Shown here in pieces: positions 8,710 through 18,019 of a stretch of DNA of 64,000 nt. Each line of letters opens with the position of its first letter. The first letter of the stretch is position 1. Under the pieces are notes generated by a model. It saw nothing but the letters and a program-made list of their open reading frames with translations. It had not been told where the DNA came from and did no database searches. The position numbers and the translations under genes were made by a program. Origin of the DNA: Pollutiaquabacter aromativorans (lineage in GTDB: Bacteria > Bacteroidota > Bacteroidia > AKYH767-A > 2013-40CM-41-45); NCBI GenBank assembly GCA_049177215.1, contig CP185379.1, positions 806,001 through 870,000 on the forward strand. Direction: 5' to 3'.

Positions 8710-9885
8710 TCAGGTTCTTCTGCGTTTCCGTTCCTGGATGATGAGTGAAAGTTCCCGGCCTGTTTGTCCGGCAACCGAAGTGTTTTCCTGCGCTCTGCGA
8801 ATGAGGTAGGGAAGTACAGCGGTCAATGGTCCGTATGGAACGTATTTGCAAACGTTGTAGCCGGCTTTCGCAAGATTAAAGCTGATGTGGTCGCTCATTC
8901 CATAGAGTTGCGAGAACCAGACGTGCGGGTGATCAGTGGCCAGGCCTTTCGACTGCATGAGTTCAGTCAACAACAAGCTGCTGGCTTCGTTGTGCGTTCC
9001 GGCGCAGATCGCCACATCCTCGATACGTTCCATGCACAGGCGAAGCGCGGCATCATAATCACGGTCGGTTGCGGTCTTGTCGGGTTGGATCGGAGAGGGG
9101 TACCCCATTTTTTCGGCACGTTCCCGTTCCTTTTCCATATACGCGCCACGTACCAGTTTGAAGCCGGCTTTATATCCATTCACTTTGGCGTGTTCAAGCG
9201 ATTGACGGAGATAGTCGATCCTGTCGTGCCGGTACATCTGGAGGGTATTGAAGATCATGACACGCTCCTTATTGAAGCGCATCATCATTTCCCGTACCAG
9301 CTGGTCCACAACATCCTGGATCCAACTCTCTTCGGCATCAACGAAAATGGGTACACCGTTCGCTGCTCCCAGTTCACAGATCGTTTCCACACGTTTCCGG
9401 AAACGCGTGAATTCCAGCTGCTCCGCTTCGGAGAGTGTCTGTCCCGCATTCAACTTTTCAAGTAAGGCGAACCGGGCAAAGCCGCTGGGCTTGAAAACCG
9501 AGAAAGGAATATGGGGATCACCTTTCGCGCGACGGATCGTAGCCAAAGTCTGTTCTAGACCGTGGTCGAAATCCACCTCGCTTTCTTTACCTTCCACAGA
9601 ATAGTCGAGAATGGTGCCGATCCTGAATTGTGCCAGGGAGCGGATGGTACCGTCGCAGGCTTCAATCGTTTCACCACCACAGAAATGGCGGAAGATCGTA
9701 CTGCGAATGATGCCTTTGACAGGCAAGTGTAAGGCAAGGGCCGCATTCACGAACGGCGGACTGATCCTGACCAACCAGTTGTAGCTGATGAGGCGAAACA
9801 GTCCGTAAGCCCGTCGGAGGTCCGCATCCGACTTGGCTGAAAATGCCGTTTGGGTATCGTCGAAAGAAACGATGGAATTCTTCAT
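8710..9885 (-). CDS. Proline dehydrogenase (monofunctional)
   Basis: This FAD enzyme oxidises proline to pyrroline-5-carboxylate, the first step of proline catabolism; the P5C dehydrogenase is not in the window. The 391-residue length fits the monofunctional form used by Bacteroidota rather than the long PutA fusion. TIM-barrel motifs seen include KPSGFARFALLEK, the FVDAEESW strand, and the substrate and FAD contact region FKLVRGAYMEKER followed by KTATDRDYDAAL and the GTHNEASS turn. A perfect -7 promoter box lies 10 bases upstream of the ATG, giving a very short leader. Nothing in the sequence suggests damage or transfer. Confidence 0.94.
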   Translation of the reverse strand: MKNSIVSFDDTQTAFSAKSDADLRRAYGLFRLISYNWLVRISPPFVNAALALHLPVKGIIRSTIFRHFCGGETIEACDGTIRSLAQFRIGTILDYSVEGKESEVDFDHGLEQTLATIRRAKGDPHIPFSVFKPSGFARFALLEKLNAGQTLSEAEQLEFTRFRKRVETICELGAANGVPIFVDAEESWIQDVVDQLVREMMMRFNKERVMIFNTLQMYRHDRIDYLRQSLEHAKVNGYKAGFKLVRGAYMEKERERAEKMGYPSPIQPDKTATDRDYDAALRLCMERIEDVAICAGTHNEASSLLLTELMQSKGLATDHPHVWFSQLYGMSDHISFNLAKAGYNVCKYVPYGPLTAVLPYLIRRAQENTSVAGQTGRELSLIIQERKRRRT

Positions 9886-9895
9886 AAGCGAGTGG

Positions 9896-9903
9896 CAAAC
9901 CTA
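9896..9903 (-). promoter_or_regulatory. Putative -7 promoter box for proline dehydrogenase
   Basis: On the minus strand this reads TAGGTTTG, an exact TAnnTTTG match, 10 bases before the ATG. The predicted transcript would have a leader of only a few bases. Confidence 0.55.
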
Positions 9904-9998
9904 CACGATTCCCGCTGATTCTTCAATGCGGCAAATCATGCAACCAAATGCCGCCTTGTTTGTTTTTCTGGCAGGTAAAATGCTTACGGCCTGATTGT

Positions 9999-10006
9999 TA
10001 TCTTTG
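9999..10006 (+). promoter_or_regulatory. Putative -7 promoter box for the aro cluster
   Basis: TATCTTTG, an exact TAnnTTTG match, ends eight bases before the ATG at 10015 of the DAHP synthase-chorismate mutase gene. No matching -33 TTG is visible at 17-23 bases. Confidence 0.55.
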
Positions 10007-10014
10007 ATCCGGCA

Positions 10015-11139
10015 ATGGCTGCAATTATGCAACTTCCTGATATTGAGCACTGGAGACTTGGTCTGGCACAGCCGCTTTTGATCGGAGGCCCATGTGGGGT
10101 TGAATCACCCACTCAGATCAACGCGATTGCCCAGGCATTAGCCGGCTCGGGTGTAGGGATGCTTCGCGGAGGCATTTGGAAACCGCGTACCCGTCCGGGC
10201 AGTTTTCAGGGAATCGGATCGGAAGCGCTTACCTGGTTGAAGGATGCCGGGATCTCGGTAGGGATGCCGGTGATGGTGGAGGTTGCCAGTCCATTTCACG
10301 TTGGTGAGGCCTTGACGGCCGGAATCGATGTGTTATGGATCGGTGCACGAACGACGGTGAATCCATTTCTGGTTCAGGAAATCTGTGAGGCTTTGCGAGG
10401 CGTCGACATACCGGTGATGGTAAAGAATCCGGTTCATCCTGACCTGGAATTGTGGATCGGTGCGCTGGAGCGATTGGATCAGGCCGGCATCCATCGGCTT
10501 GCTGCCATCCACCGGGGATTCCATACGTATGAAAAATCCCGTTATCGGAATGCGCCACTCTGGTCTTTGCCGCTGGAGTTGAAGCGGCGTATACCCACTT
10601 TACCCATCCTGAACGATCCCAGCCATATATGCGGAGATCGTGCATTGATTGCGGGTGTTGCGCAGACGGCCATTGACCTTGGATTCAACGGACTGATGGT
10701 GGAGGTTCATCCTGATCCGGCGAATGCCCTGAGTGACCCTGAACAGCAGTTGACTCCCGACGGCTTCAGGACGTTGATAGCCGGGCTTGTTTTCCGCAAA
10801 CCGACCACCGATGATGCGGTGGTACGTCATGTTCTCGATGATCTGCGGAAGCGAATCGACCGGATCGATGATGAATTGTTGGAGTTACTGGCCGTTCGGA
10901 TGCAAGCCGTGCGGGAGATCGGGGAATACAAGCGGGAGCATAACATGACCATTTTTCAGTTGGAGCGTTGGAATGAGATCTTGAGAACGCGTCCGGCAAC
11001 AGGTGCAGGCCTGGATCTGAATAAGCAGTTCGTTGTTCGTTTGATGGAACTCATCCACGAAGATTCGATTCACCAACAGAGCCAGATCCTCTACCGCCAG
11101 CCCGCGTCGGACGGCAAGGATGCTGCCCCTACTTCCTGA
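10015..11139 (+). CDS. aroF: Bifunctional 3-deoxy-7-phosphoheptulonate synthase / chorismate mutase
   Basis: The product joins the first enzyme of the shikimate pathway to chorismate mutase. Residues about 15-260 are a type I DAHP synthase of the short AroF/AroG-beta kind, with GPCGVES, the GGIWKPRTRPGSFQG loop, WIGARTT, VMVKNP and DPSH. Residues about 270-360 are an AroQ-class all-helical chorismate mutase with the DDLRKRIDRIDDELLELL helix and IGEYKRE. In this fusion type (here with the mutase at the C-terminus) the mutase domain commonly acts as the allosteric sensor for prephenate or chorismate. The gene leads a tight cluster with aroB (TGATG overlap) and aroA. The gene symbol follows common usage and is the least certain part of the call. 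Confidence 0.93.
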   Translation: MAAIMQLPDIEHWRLGLAQPLLIGGPCGVESPTQINAIAQALAGSGVGMLRGGIWKPRTRPGSFQGIGSEALTWLKDAGISVGMPVMVEVASPFHVGEALTAGIDVLWIGARTTVNPFLVQEICEALRGVDIPVMVKNPVHPDLELWIGALERLDQAGIHRLAAIHRGFHTYEKSRYRNAPLWSLPLELKRRIPTLPILNDPSHICGDRALIAGVAQTAIDLGFNGLMVEVHPDPANALSDPEQQLTPDGFRTLIAGLVFRKPTTDDAVVRHVLDDLRKRIDRIDDELLELLAVRMQAVREIGEYKREHNMTIFQLERWNEILRTRPATGAGLDLNKQFVVRLMELIHEDSIHQQSQILYRQPASDGKDAAPTS

Positions 11140-12230
11140 TGATGGACCGGATCAATGCAGGATCCTATTCGATACAGATCGGCGCGGATGCGCTGGGTCG
11201 ATTGGAAGATTTCGCACGAACTGTCAACAAGTTAAAGAAGTTCATCCTCGTCGATGCGAATACCCGTATCCATTGCCTCCCGCATTTGATCCGACATTGC
11301 CCTTCACTGAGTCAGTCGGTGGTAATCGAAGTACCCGCCGGCGAAGCTTGCAAGACCGTTGAATCGCTTTCGTATGTCTGGCAATGCATGCTTGAACAGG
11401 GAGCCGACCGACAAAGCTGTCTGTTCATTTGCGGTGGAGGGGCCGTTTGCGATCTTGGTGGCTTCGCTGCCGCCACGTATCATCGCGGAATTCCCTGCCA
11501 CCTGATTCCGACAAGTTTGCTCGCAATGGTCGACGCGTCCGTAGGAGGGAAGACGGCGATCAATCTGGGTCATGTAAAGAACCCGGTCGGAATATTCTCC
11601 ATGCCAGCCGGTGTTCATATTGATCCCGCCTTCCTGAGCACCTTGCCAACGCGCGAGCTGCGCTCGGGTTTGGCGGAAATTTTCAAACATGCGTGTCTGT
11701 CTTCCGGACTTTCGTTTCCAAACAACCGTGATCTCCGCTCTCCTAATGTCACTGAATGGAGTGAATGGATCGGTTTATCCGTAGCATACAAGCAATCGAT
11801 TGTTGCAGCCGATCCGGAAGACAGGGATGTTCGGCAGTTGTTGAACTTCGGTCATACGCTTGGTCATGCTATCGAAGCGGTTTCGCTTTCAACCGAGGAT
11901 GATCACTTGCTGCATGGCGAGGCGATTGCCCTGGGCATGATAGGAGAAATCTATCTTTCCACCCTGTTATGCGGTTTGCCGCAGGATCAGGCCGGGGAAA
12001 TGGTTGACTGGTTATGTACGACGTTTCATGGACTTCATTGGAAGTGGTCTGTGGATGAATTGATCCGGCACCTTCAGCACGACAAGAAGCGCTCGGAGGA
12101 GACCGTTCGTTTCAGTCTTCTCAAGAAGCGGGGTGAGGGCCGAGTCGGCGTATCGGTTGGTCTCGAACTGGTGCCGGAGGCCGTTGATTATATCCGGCAG
12201 TCGCTGGCACGAACCCGAACGGTCGCATGA
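11139..12230 (+). CDS. aroB: 3-dehydroquinate synthase
   Basis: AroB cyclises DAHP to 3-dehydroquinate with NAD and a divalent metal. Motifs in the 363-residue product are FICGGGAVCDLGGFAA for NAD binding, the PTSLLAMVDASVGGKTAIN substrate loop, NPVGIF, and the metal ligands in GLAEIFKHA, LNFGHTLGHAIE and LHGEAIALGM. The ATG at 11139 reuses the last base of the upstream TGA, and the 3' end overlaps aroA by four bases (ATGA), so the three genes are translationally coupled. The remaining shikimate genes (aroC, aroE, aroK, aroQ) are not in the window. Confidence 0.97.
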   Translation: MMDRINAGSYSIQIGADALGRLEDFARTVNKLKKFILVDANTRIHCLPHLIRHCPSLSQSVVIEVPAGEACKTVESLSYVWQCMLEQGADRQSCLFICGGGAVCDLGGFAAATYHRGIPCHLIPTSLLAMVDASVGGKTAINLGHVKNPVGIFSMPAGVHIDPAFLSTLPTRELRSGLAEIFKHACLSSGLSFPNNRDLRSPNVTEWSEWIGLSVAYKQSIVAADPEDRDVRQLLNFGHTLGHAIEAVSLSTEDDHLLHGEAIALGMIGEIYLSTLLCGLPQDQAGEMVDWLCTTFHGLHWKWSVDELIRHLQHDKKRSEETVRFSLLKKRGEGRVGVSVGLELVPEAVDYIRQSLARTRTVA

Positions 12231-13453
12231 TTGCCGGTGTGCGATTCCATCAACAGCGAGTAGCGGGTACGGTCTTGCTGCCTGCGTCCAAGAGCATATC
12301 GAACCGGTATTTACTCCTGCGATCACTGGCCGGCAGCGATGCTGAGATCGCGAATTTGTCTGAAGCGCGTGATACGCGTTTACTGCAGGAATTGTTGAAC
12401 TCCGCTACTACCGTGTTGGATGCACAGGATGCCGGTACGGTTTACCGCTTTCTTACGGCTATGCTGGCCTATAAACCGGGCAAATGGCAGTTGACGGGAA
12501 CGCCCAGGATGCAAGAACGTCCGGTGGGTGCGTTGGTGGAAGCACTACGAACCCTGGGCGCCGACATCCGATATACCGGTAAGGATGGGTACCCGCCTCT
12601 GGAGATACAAGGAGGAAAGTTGGTCAGCGGATCGATTACGGTGGACGGTTCCGTTTCCAGTCAGTTCATCAGCGCTCTCTTGTTGGTGGCTCCTTTTCTG
12701 CCACAGGGTCTGCGAGTTCGAACGAACGGGGAACTGGTATCGGCGCCTTATATAGCAATGACGGTGGCGATTCTCCGAAAGTGCGGCATACCGGTGGATG
12801 TTAATGGTCCGGATATTCATATCTCCGCTGCACCTGTTCGTCTTGAAAACGCAGTCGTTGAATCGGACTGGAGTTCCGCGGCTTTTTTCTTTGAAGCGGC
12901 CTGTCTTTCGCCCGAAGCTTCCATCCTTTTTCCCGGACTTGAAGAAATTTCCGTTCAGGGAGACGCGCGCCTGGCAACCCTTGGAAGTCATTTCGGATTG
13001 ATTTCCGGATTTGATGAAAGCGGGTGGCGGCTCGAAGGAACGGGAAGACATCCCAATTCGGTCGAGTTGGATTTGCGCGGGGAGCCAGACCTTTTTCCGG
13101 CGCTTTGTGCTGCTGCTGCGGGAATGGGAATGACCGGCAGCTTTTCAGGCCTTGGGCATTTGCGCAACAAAGAAAGCGACCGCCTGTTGGCCATGGAGGA
13201 GAACCTGCTGTTATTGGGAGCGGATTGCAGTTTAGTCGATGACGGTTTGGTGCTGCATTCCGCTCAGCCATTACGGACTGATGGGATCTTGCTAAACGGA
13301 TTCGCGGATCACCGCATCGTGATGGCCATGGCGCTGCTGGCAACCCGATGCGGGTACATTCGTGTAACGGATGCGGAGCAGGTTGCTAAATCCTTTCCCG
13401 GATTTTGGAAAGCGCTGGGTACCCTGGGCTACGAAGTTCAGTTGGAACCTTGA
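12227..13453 (+). CDS. aroA: 3-phosphoshikimate 1-carboxyvinyltransferase (EPSP synthase)
   Basis: AroA transfers the enolpyruvyl group of PEP to shikimate-3-phosphate, the step before chorismate synthase. The 408-residue product has the substrate-binding LPASKSISNRY near residue 20, the DAGTVYRFLTA segment where Gram-negative enzymes usually read NAGT, the QERPVGALVEAL motif, SSQFISALLL, and KESDRL and DHRIVMAMAL in the second domain. The A in place of the usual glycine at LDAQDAGTVYRFLTA is a normal variation in this phylum as far as I can judge. The last 16 bases overlap the 3' end of the convergent minus-strand gene. It closes the aro cluster. Confidence 0.96.
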   Translation: MIAGVRFHQQRVAGTVLLPASKSISNRYLLLRSLAGSDAEIANLSEARDTRLLQELLNSATTVLDAQDAGTVYRFLTAMLAYKPGKWQLTGTPRMQERPVGALVEALRTLGADIRYTGKDGYPPLEIQGGKLVSGSITVDGSVSSQFISALLLVAPFLPQGLRVRTNGELVSAPYIAMTVAILRKCGIPVDVNGPDIHISAAPVRLENAVVESDWSSAAFFFEAACLSPEASILFPGLEEISVQGDARLATLGSHFGLISGFDESGWRLEGTGRHPNSVELDLRGEPDLFPALCAAAAGMGMTGSFSGLGHLRNKESDRLLAMEENLLLLGADCSLVDDGLVLHSAQPLRTDGILLNGFADHRIVMAMALLATRCGYIRVTDAEQVAKSFPGFWKALGTLGYEVQLEP

Positions 13454-15423
13454 TTCCAGCGTAACTGAACCGAGAGGTCGCTTTTTATCGTTCCATCCGG
13501 ATGATTCAGGTTACTGTCCTGCCCGGATCGTGTCCATCCGTTTTTGACAGCAATGTCCAGCGATCGTGCTACGCGCCATTTGATTACGGCAACAACTCTT
13601 GTCAGGGTTCCAGTGTAGCCGGGCATCGAAAAACCATATAACACATCCGGCTCCTGGCTATAGATCGCGGCAGCATAGGAAGTGGTTTCGGCAAGGGCGA
13701 AACGGATGGTCCCTTGTATCGGAGACCGTAGCGGCCTTATAGACCAGTCGGTAAAGGCCAGCCATCCTTTTTCGTCTCCATCGTGCAGATGCTCAAACCG
13801 CGTTTCCAACGAGAGGAAAGGAGGGAGGCTGGTTGTCATGGAGAATCGTATGCTTTCCCTCGACTGTGAAAATGTGGTTCGTTCATATGCATTATTGGAT
13901 CCGACCGGATAAGACCTTCTGCGATAGCGTAAGCGGAATTGTGTCTTCCGGTTAGGATTATAGAATACCTGTAGTTGCTGTTCATCCAGCATGCTGGGGC
14001 TGTCGATGCGGTAACGAAGCCAATCAAAGGTGGTTTTTTGCAGCAACACCTGAAGCGTACACACAGGTAAGAGACGCGACTGGAGAGAAAACACAAATCC
14101 ATTTTCGTTTTCGTTGCGCATGTTTTCACCGGGTGCATCGCTCAGGAGCGTTACTGGTCCTCTGCCAAAATTCCGGTATTGGATTCCGGCGTTCAGCTTT
14201 TTTCCCAACGCAGCCTGAATTCCACCGATGAGACTATGGCTGCCATTTCGATAGGCTGATTCGAAGAAGCATGTTGTGTTTTGCCAGTGCCAGGTTCCGT
14301 CGATGGATCCGGCGACAACTTTTTCCGGAAAGATTCGATATTGAGCATAGGCATTGTCGTTCGGTGATAGATTTTCCGGTAGATGCTGAAAGAGGGCGGT
14401 TGCTCCAAGCGATTTACTTTTTCCGCTGAATGATCCGTGGCAACCAAGTATGGTCACCGGGAACGTGGCTTTCCCGGCGATTTCCTGTTGGGTACTATGG
14501 ATACCGGAAGTTTGAAGTGAAGAGAATTGGGCCAACGAATCGTCGGAAATTCCCGCGTCACGTTTCCGGGAGCTGACGAACAGTTCCATCGTGAAGGACT
14601 TTCTTCCAAGTGAGATTGCGGCCCCGCGCAAACCAGCATTTTCATCGGAAGATGTATAGGGAAGTATGCCACGCGCTTGTCGACGCAACAATGCGGGGTC
14701 AGCCGTGAAGCCTGTTCCGAAGCCGAGCCATGCCAAACTTCCTTGACCAAACTGCACCGCATAGTCGCCTACGATTAATTTGCGGAGCAAACCTCTGCCA
14801 TTATAGCTGATAAAGCCAGCGATATAATCCGGTCGGCGTTTATCGTCCAACCAGGCTTCGCCGGGATCCTTCTCCATCCGTAATCCCATTGTCCACTGGT
14901 CCCTGATTCGCATACGATAGCGCAGGAGGCTTCGAAATCCGTTCCCGGCGGTATTCTTGTACTCTTGTTCTGTTCCATTCCAAACCGTTCCTGCTCCTCC
15001 AAGGCGAACGATCAATTCCTGCCGTAGCTGGGCTTGCTTGATGGCAAAGGTTTGCCGATCCGTGATTCTGATATAGGGCGCGATCCGCCGGATGTCATCG
15101 GGTGACAGGCTGGCAATTACCTGGAGTTCTTCCAAACGAAGAATTGGTCCGAAACGCTCCCGATGGCCGATCATTCGTTCCACTTGCTCATTCGTCAGAC
15201 CCGGTAGTTCTTTCAAGTGTTCCAGGGACGCGGTATTCAGATCGATGCGCTGACTCATCCTCAGGCTGATCTCTTCCATCGCGTCCGCGCCATCACGGTC
15301 GGTTCCGTCTTCGCGCCAGACTATTGCTTCAATCGGCTTCATTTCCTGCAGACTATCCTGTGCCCGAACGCTGTAGATCGCGGCAAGCATCAGTAAAGTC
15401 AGCAATCCTTCAGGCCTTCTCAT
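13438..15423 (-). CDS. Secreted helix-hairpin-helix protein with predicted outer-membrane barrel
   Basis: The 661-residue product begins with a signal peptide (cleavage likely after VRAQ near residue 22). Residues about 55-120 contain two helix-hairpin-helix motifs of the ComEA kind, IDLNTASLEHLKELPG and RLEELQVIASLSPDD. The remaining 530 residues alternate polar and aromatic residues in short strands ending in aromatic or aliphatic positions, with many Arg/Tyr/Trp, as in a beta-barrel. Proteins with this layout are widespread in Bacteroidota and have no firm function. The gene is coupled by an ATGA overlap to the upstream gene at 16232, which also encodes a predicted exported barrel. The helix-hairpin-helix part might bind DNA at the cell surface, but this is inference. 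Confidence 0.75.
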   Translation of the reverse strand: MRRPEGLLTLLMLAAIYSVRAQDSLQEMKPIEAIVWREDGTDRDGADAMEEISLRMSQRIDLNTASLEHLKELPGLTNEQVERMIGHRERFGPILRLEELQVIASLSPDDIRRIAPYIRITDRQTFAIKQAQLRQELIVRLGGAGTVWNGTEQEYKNTAGNGFRSLLRYRMRIRDQWTMGLRMEKDPGEAWLDDKRRPDYIAGFISYNGRGLLRKLIVGDYAVQFGQGSLAWLGFGTGFTADPALLRRQARGILPYTSSDENAGLRGAAISLGRKSFTMELFVSSRKRDAGISDDSLAQFSSLQTSGIHSTQQEIAGKATFPVTILGCHGSFSGKSKSLGATALFQHLPENLSPNDNAYAQYRIFPEKVVAGSIDGTWHWQNTTCFFESAYRNGSHSLIGGIQAALGKKLNAGIQYRNFGRGPVTLLSDAPGENMRNENENGFVFSLQSRLLPVCTLQVLLQKTTFDWLRYRIDSPSMLDEQQLQVFYNPNRKTQFRLRYRRRSYPVGSNNAYERTTFSQSRESIRFSMTTSLPPFLSLETRFEHLHDGDEKGWLAFTDWSIRPLRSPIQGTIRFALAETTSYAAAIYSQEPDVLYGFSMPGYTGTLTRVVAVIKWRVARSLDIAVKNGWTRSGQDSNLNHPDGTIKSDLSVQLRWNQGSN

Positions 15424-16232
15424 GACCGTTTGTGGAGAAAGAACAGCAGCGCTGCACCGGTACGCGTTCCCAGTTGACGATGTTGTTCGAAGTAGAAGTC
15501 CAATCTCCAGGTTGAAAACGAAACGCTGCTACCCATGCTCAGTAGCATGCGATCCGATCTCCAGCCGCAGGAAAACCCCAGCATACTCGTGGCCTGATAC
15601 CGTATACCGGATGCGACTACAATAGGCGTTCCCGAGCGTTGGACAGCTTCCAGAGACCAGTTGATAGCCCGCAAAGGGCTCCAGGACAATCCGCAGCGAA
15701 TACTTGGCTGCTCGTCATTGGTGGAGATCGTTCGTGTCATGGATTCAGGGTGATCGATGACCAGTCCAAGGCTCGTCTTTGGAAATGGCTGAATCCACCA
15801 CCCCAGGGACGAACCCCACGTGAGGATCGACGTGGTCTGCTGCTGCTCACGCACAGATCGGTGGTAAGCTCTGAGCGAGATGCCGAAGCGGGACTTGCTG
15901 AAAAGTGTGATTCCGGCAGAAAGGTTAACCTGGTTGTTGCGATAAGGTGCTTTCCCGGTCTGGGTGACTTCCATTCCTATGCGGCGATTTCCTGCTGCGG
16001 TAGCGAAAGCCAGCCCACAATTCCGCAGCAGGCCGATCCCATAGCGATCTTCCACATACGCCTGCACGGTGGAAGCGCTGGTATCTCCCGGAGAAGCGGG
16101 ATTCGTGAGAATGGCAATCTCGTCACTCAACGAAACGCCGCTCGTCGCCATTCCCCAGGAGCGGATGTTCGATGCAAGAACACCGTTGGCAAGGGCGAGA
16201 CACGCTGCGAGAAAGATCAGCCGATAGGACAT
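15420..16232 (-). CDS. Predicted exported beta-barrel protein (PorV/FadL-like appearance)
   Basis: I do not recognise a named family. The 270-residue product has a signal peptide (hydrophobic residues 5-20, cleavage near VLAS) and an N-terminal stretch with GMATSGVSLSDEIAILTNPAS, which resembles the asparagine-proline motif near the start of FadL/PorV/PorQ-like outer-membrane proteins where the chain plugs the barrel. The rest is a series of amphipathic strands such as SRFGISLRAYH and SMLGFSCGWRS. It shares a four-base overlap with the helix-hairpin-helix gene downstream, so the two are likely made together and may form one outer-membrane complex. A 7/8 match to the -7 box, TAGTTTCG on the minus strand at 16240-16247, lies seven bases before the start. 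Confidence 0.65.
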   Translation of the reverse strand: MSYRLIFLAACLALANGVLASNIRSWGMATSGVSLSDEIAILTNPASPGDTSASTVQAYVEDRYGIGLLRNCGLAFATAAGNRRIGMEVTQTGKAPYRNNQVNLSAGITLFSKSRFGISLRAYHRSVREQQQTTSILTWGSSLGWWIQPFPKTSLGLVIDHPESMTRTISTNDEQPSIRCGLSWSPLRAINWSLEAVQRSGTPIVVASGIRYQATSMLGFSCGWRSDRMLLSMGSSVSFSTWRLDFYFEQHRQLGTRTGAALLFFLHKRS

Positions 16233-16311
16233 TCGACCGCGAAACTATCGGGGTCGATTGTCGGAAAGAAACTGTAAATGCGGTTGATTATATGCGGAGG
16301 TGCCCCGGCAC

Positions 16312-16812
16312 TTAGGAGGACCCTTTTTTCAAGGCATCATTGGCATTCATCACCTTTTCACGGAGTGAATTCTTGAATTCCAGAACCTTTTTTCTGACTT
16401 CGGGATCAGCAGCTCCCAATATCTGCGCGGCCAGTATACCGGCATTTTGTGCCGCGTTGATCGCTACCGTTGCAACCGGAACTCCATTGGGCATTTGGAG
16501 GATGGAAAGGATCGAGTCCCAGCCGTCGATGGAATTGCTTGATCGCACCGGAACTCCAATTACCGGCAGGGGTGTTATCGAAGCTACCATGCCCGGAAGA
16601 TGGGCGGCGCCACCGGCACCCGCGATGATAACTCTGAGGCCCCGGTCGGCCGCGGTCTTAGCATAATCCATCATCCACTCCGGTGTCCGATGAGCGGAAA
16701 CTATCCTGACCTCATGGGCAATGCCGAATTCCGTCAACAGTTGAGCCGCGTCTTGCATGACGGAGAGGTCGGACTGGCTTCCCATGATGATACCTACAAG
16801 TGGATTGGACAT
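16312..16812 (-). CDS. purE: N5-carboxyaminoimidazole ribonucleotide mutase PurE (class I)
   Basis: PurE converts N5-CAIR (the PurK product) to CAIR in purine synthesis. The 166-residue length is that of the bacterial class I mutase. Key motifs are GIIMGSQSDLSVM at the N-terminus, the catalytic SAHRTPEWM loop, AGAGGAAHLPGM and PVIGVPVRSS. It lies 23 bases downstream of purK on the same strand, so both enzymes of the ATP-dependent route are co-expressed. It is the last gene of that unit; 79 bases separate it from the next gene's start and I see no convincing terminator there. Confidence 0.97.
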   Translation of the reverse strand: MSNPLVGIIMGSQSDLSVMQDAAQLLTEFGIAHEVRIVSAHRTPEWMMDYAKTAADRGLRVIIAGAGGAAHLPGMVASITPLPVIGVPVRSSNSIDGWDSILSILQMPNGVPVATVAINAAQNAGILAAQILGAADPEVRKKVLEFKNSLREKVMNANDALKKGSS

Positions 16813-16835
16813 TGCGCTGGGTGGATATATGGAGG

Positions 16836-17978
16836 TTATGCTTTTACTTTCAGTGTATCACGTATGGTTCTGGCAATACGCCGTGCTTCTTCCAGGTCCG
16901 GATGACAGACTGTAACATGCCCCATTTTTCGGAAAGGCTTCGTCAGCAGTTTACCGTATAAATGTACATGCACACCCGGAATAGACAGGGCTTCTTCGAG
17001 ACCCTCGTAGCGAGCCGGGCCTTCGAATCCTTTTTCACCCAACAGATTCACCATCACCGCAGGTTGGATGATGGACGTATCACCCAGGGGCAGTCCGAGG
17101 ATGGCGCGCAGGTGTTGCTCGTACTGGGAGGTCTGGTTGGCTTCGATGGTGTGATGGCCGCTGTTGTGCGGACGTGGAGCCAGTTCGTTGACCAGCAGTT
17201 CCCCGGTTGTAGTAAGGAACATTTCAACTGCCAGCACGCCTACCATATCAAGGGCTTCGGCAACTTGTCGTGCGATGCGTTCGGCTTCAGCCGCAACGGC
17301 CGGGGATAGACTGGAAGGGGAGAACAGGAATTCGACCAGGTTGGCTTCCTTATTGAAATCCATCTCGACCGGAGGGAATGCCTTGCAGTGACCACGACTG
17401 TTCCGTGCGACGATAACCGCGACTTCCCGTTCGAAGGGTACCCAGGCTTCGAGCACGCTCGGAGCATCGAAGGCCATATCGAGGTCAGCAGTGCTTCGCA
17501 AAGGTTGAACACCTTTGCCGTCGTAGCCTCCACGACGTAGTTTTTGCATGACCGGCAGTTCAGTACCGCCGGACAGGATTTCACTTTTATTGTTGACCAG
17601 CGTGAATGGAGCAGTCGGTATTCCGTGTTCACGGAAGAACGATTTTTGAGCTCCCTTATCCTGAATCAGCCGGATGACGCGCGGTTGTGGGAAGATCTTT
17701 CTTCCTTCCTGTTCCAGCCGTTCCAGTGCGGTGGTGTTGACGTGTTCAATTTCGATAGTCAGGACCTCAAGGTCCTTGCCGAATTCGTATACTGCAGCTT
17801 CGTCATTAAAATGGCCGATGGTAAAGGAACTCGCGATGTCTTTGCAAGGCGCGTTCGGGTCTGGATCCAAAACATGGGTAATCAGGTTCCAGTCGGCCGC
17901 TTTCTGGAGCAGCATGCGACCCAATTGGCCTCCGCCCAGGATGCCGATTTTAGCAGAAACTGAGGGATTGCCCGCCAT
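16836..17978 (-). CDS. purK: 5-(carboxyamino)imidazole ribonucleotide synthase PurK
   Basis: PurK is an ATP-grasp ligase that carboxylates AIR at the expense of ATP. The product opens with KIGILGGGQLGRMLLQ (PurT/PurK preATP-grasp domain), followed by ATP-grasp segments VMQKLRRGGYDGKGVQ and FEREVAVIVARN, and the metal-binding VEMFLTTTGELLVNELAPRPHNSGH (split here for length: the key part is NELAPRPHNSGH). I start at ATG 17978 rather than 18020: a 7/8 -7 box, TATTTTCG on the minus strand at 17987-17994, sits eight bases upstream of it, and the conserved N-terminus begins soon after. That gives 380 residues, the usual length. Divergent from hpt. Confidence 0.95.
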   Translation of the reverse strand: MAGNPSVSAKIGILGGGQLGRMLLQKAADWNLITHVLDPDPNAPCKDIASSFTIGHFNDEAAVYEFGKDLEVLTIEIEHVNTTALERLEQEGRKIFPQPRVIRLIQDKGAQKSFFREHGIPTAPFTLVNNKSEILSGGTELPVMQKLRRGGYDGKGVQPLRSTADLDMAFDAPSVLEAWVPFEREVAVIVARNSRGHCKAFPPVEMDFNKEANLVEFLFSPSSLSPAVAAEAERIARQVAEALDMVGVLAVEMFLTTTGELLVNELAPRPHNSGHHTIEANQTSQYEQHLRAILGLPLGDTSIIQPAVMVNLLGEKGFEGPARYEGLEEALSIPGVHVHLYGKLLTKPFRKMGHVTVCHPDLEEARRIARTIRDTLKVKA

Positions 17979-18019
17979 TTCGAGGACGAAAATACTCAAT
18001 CCCGGAGTACCGTTGAACA

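Noticed and set aside
16285..16311. GC hairpin GTGCC-CC-GGCAC between purE and the 15420 gene as a terminator
   Set aside because: The loop is only two bases and there is no T-tract on either strand.
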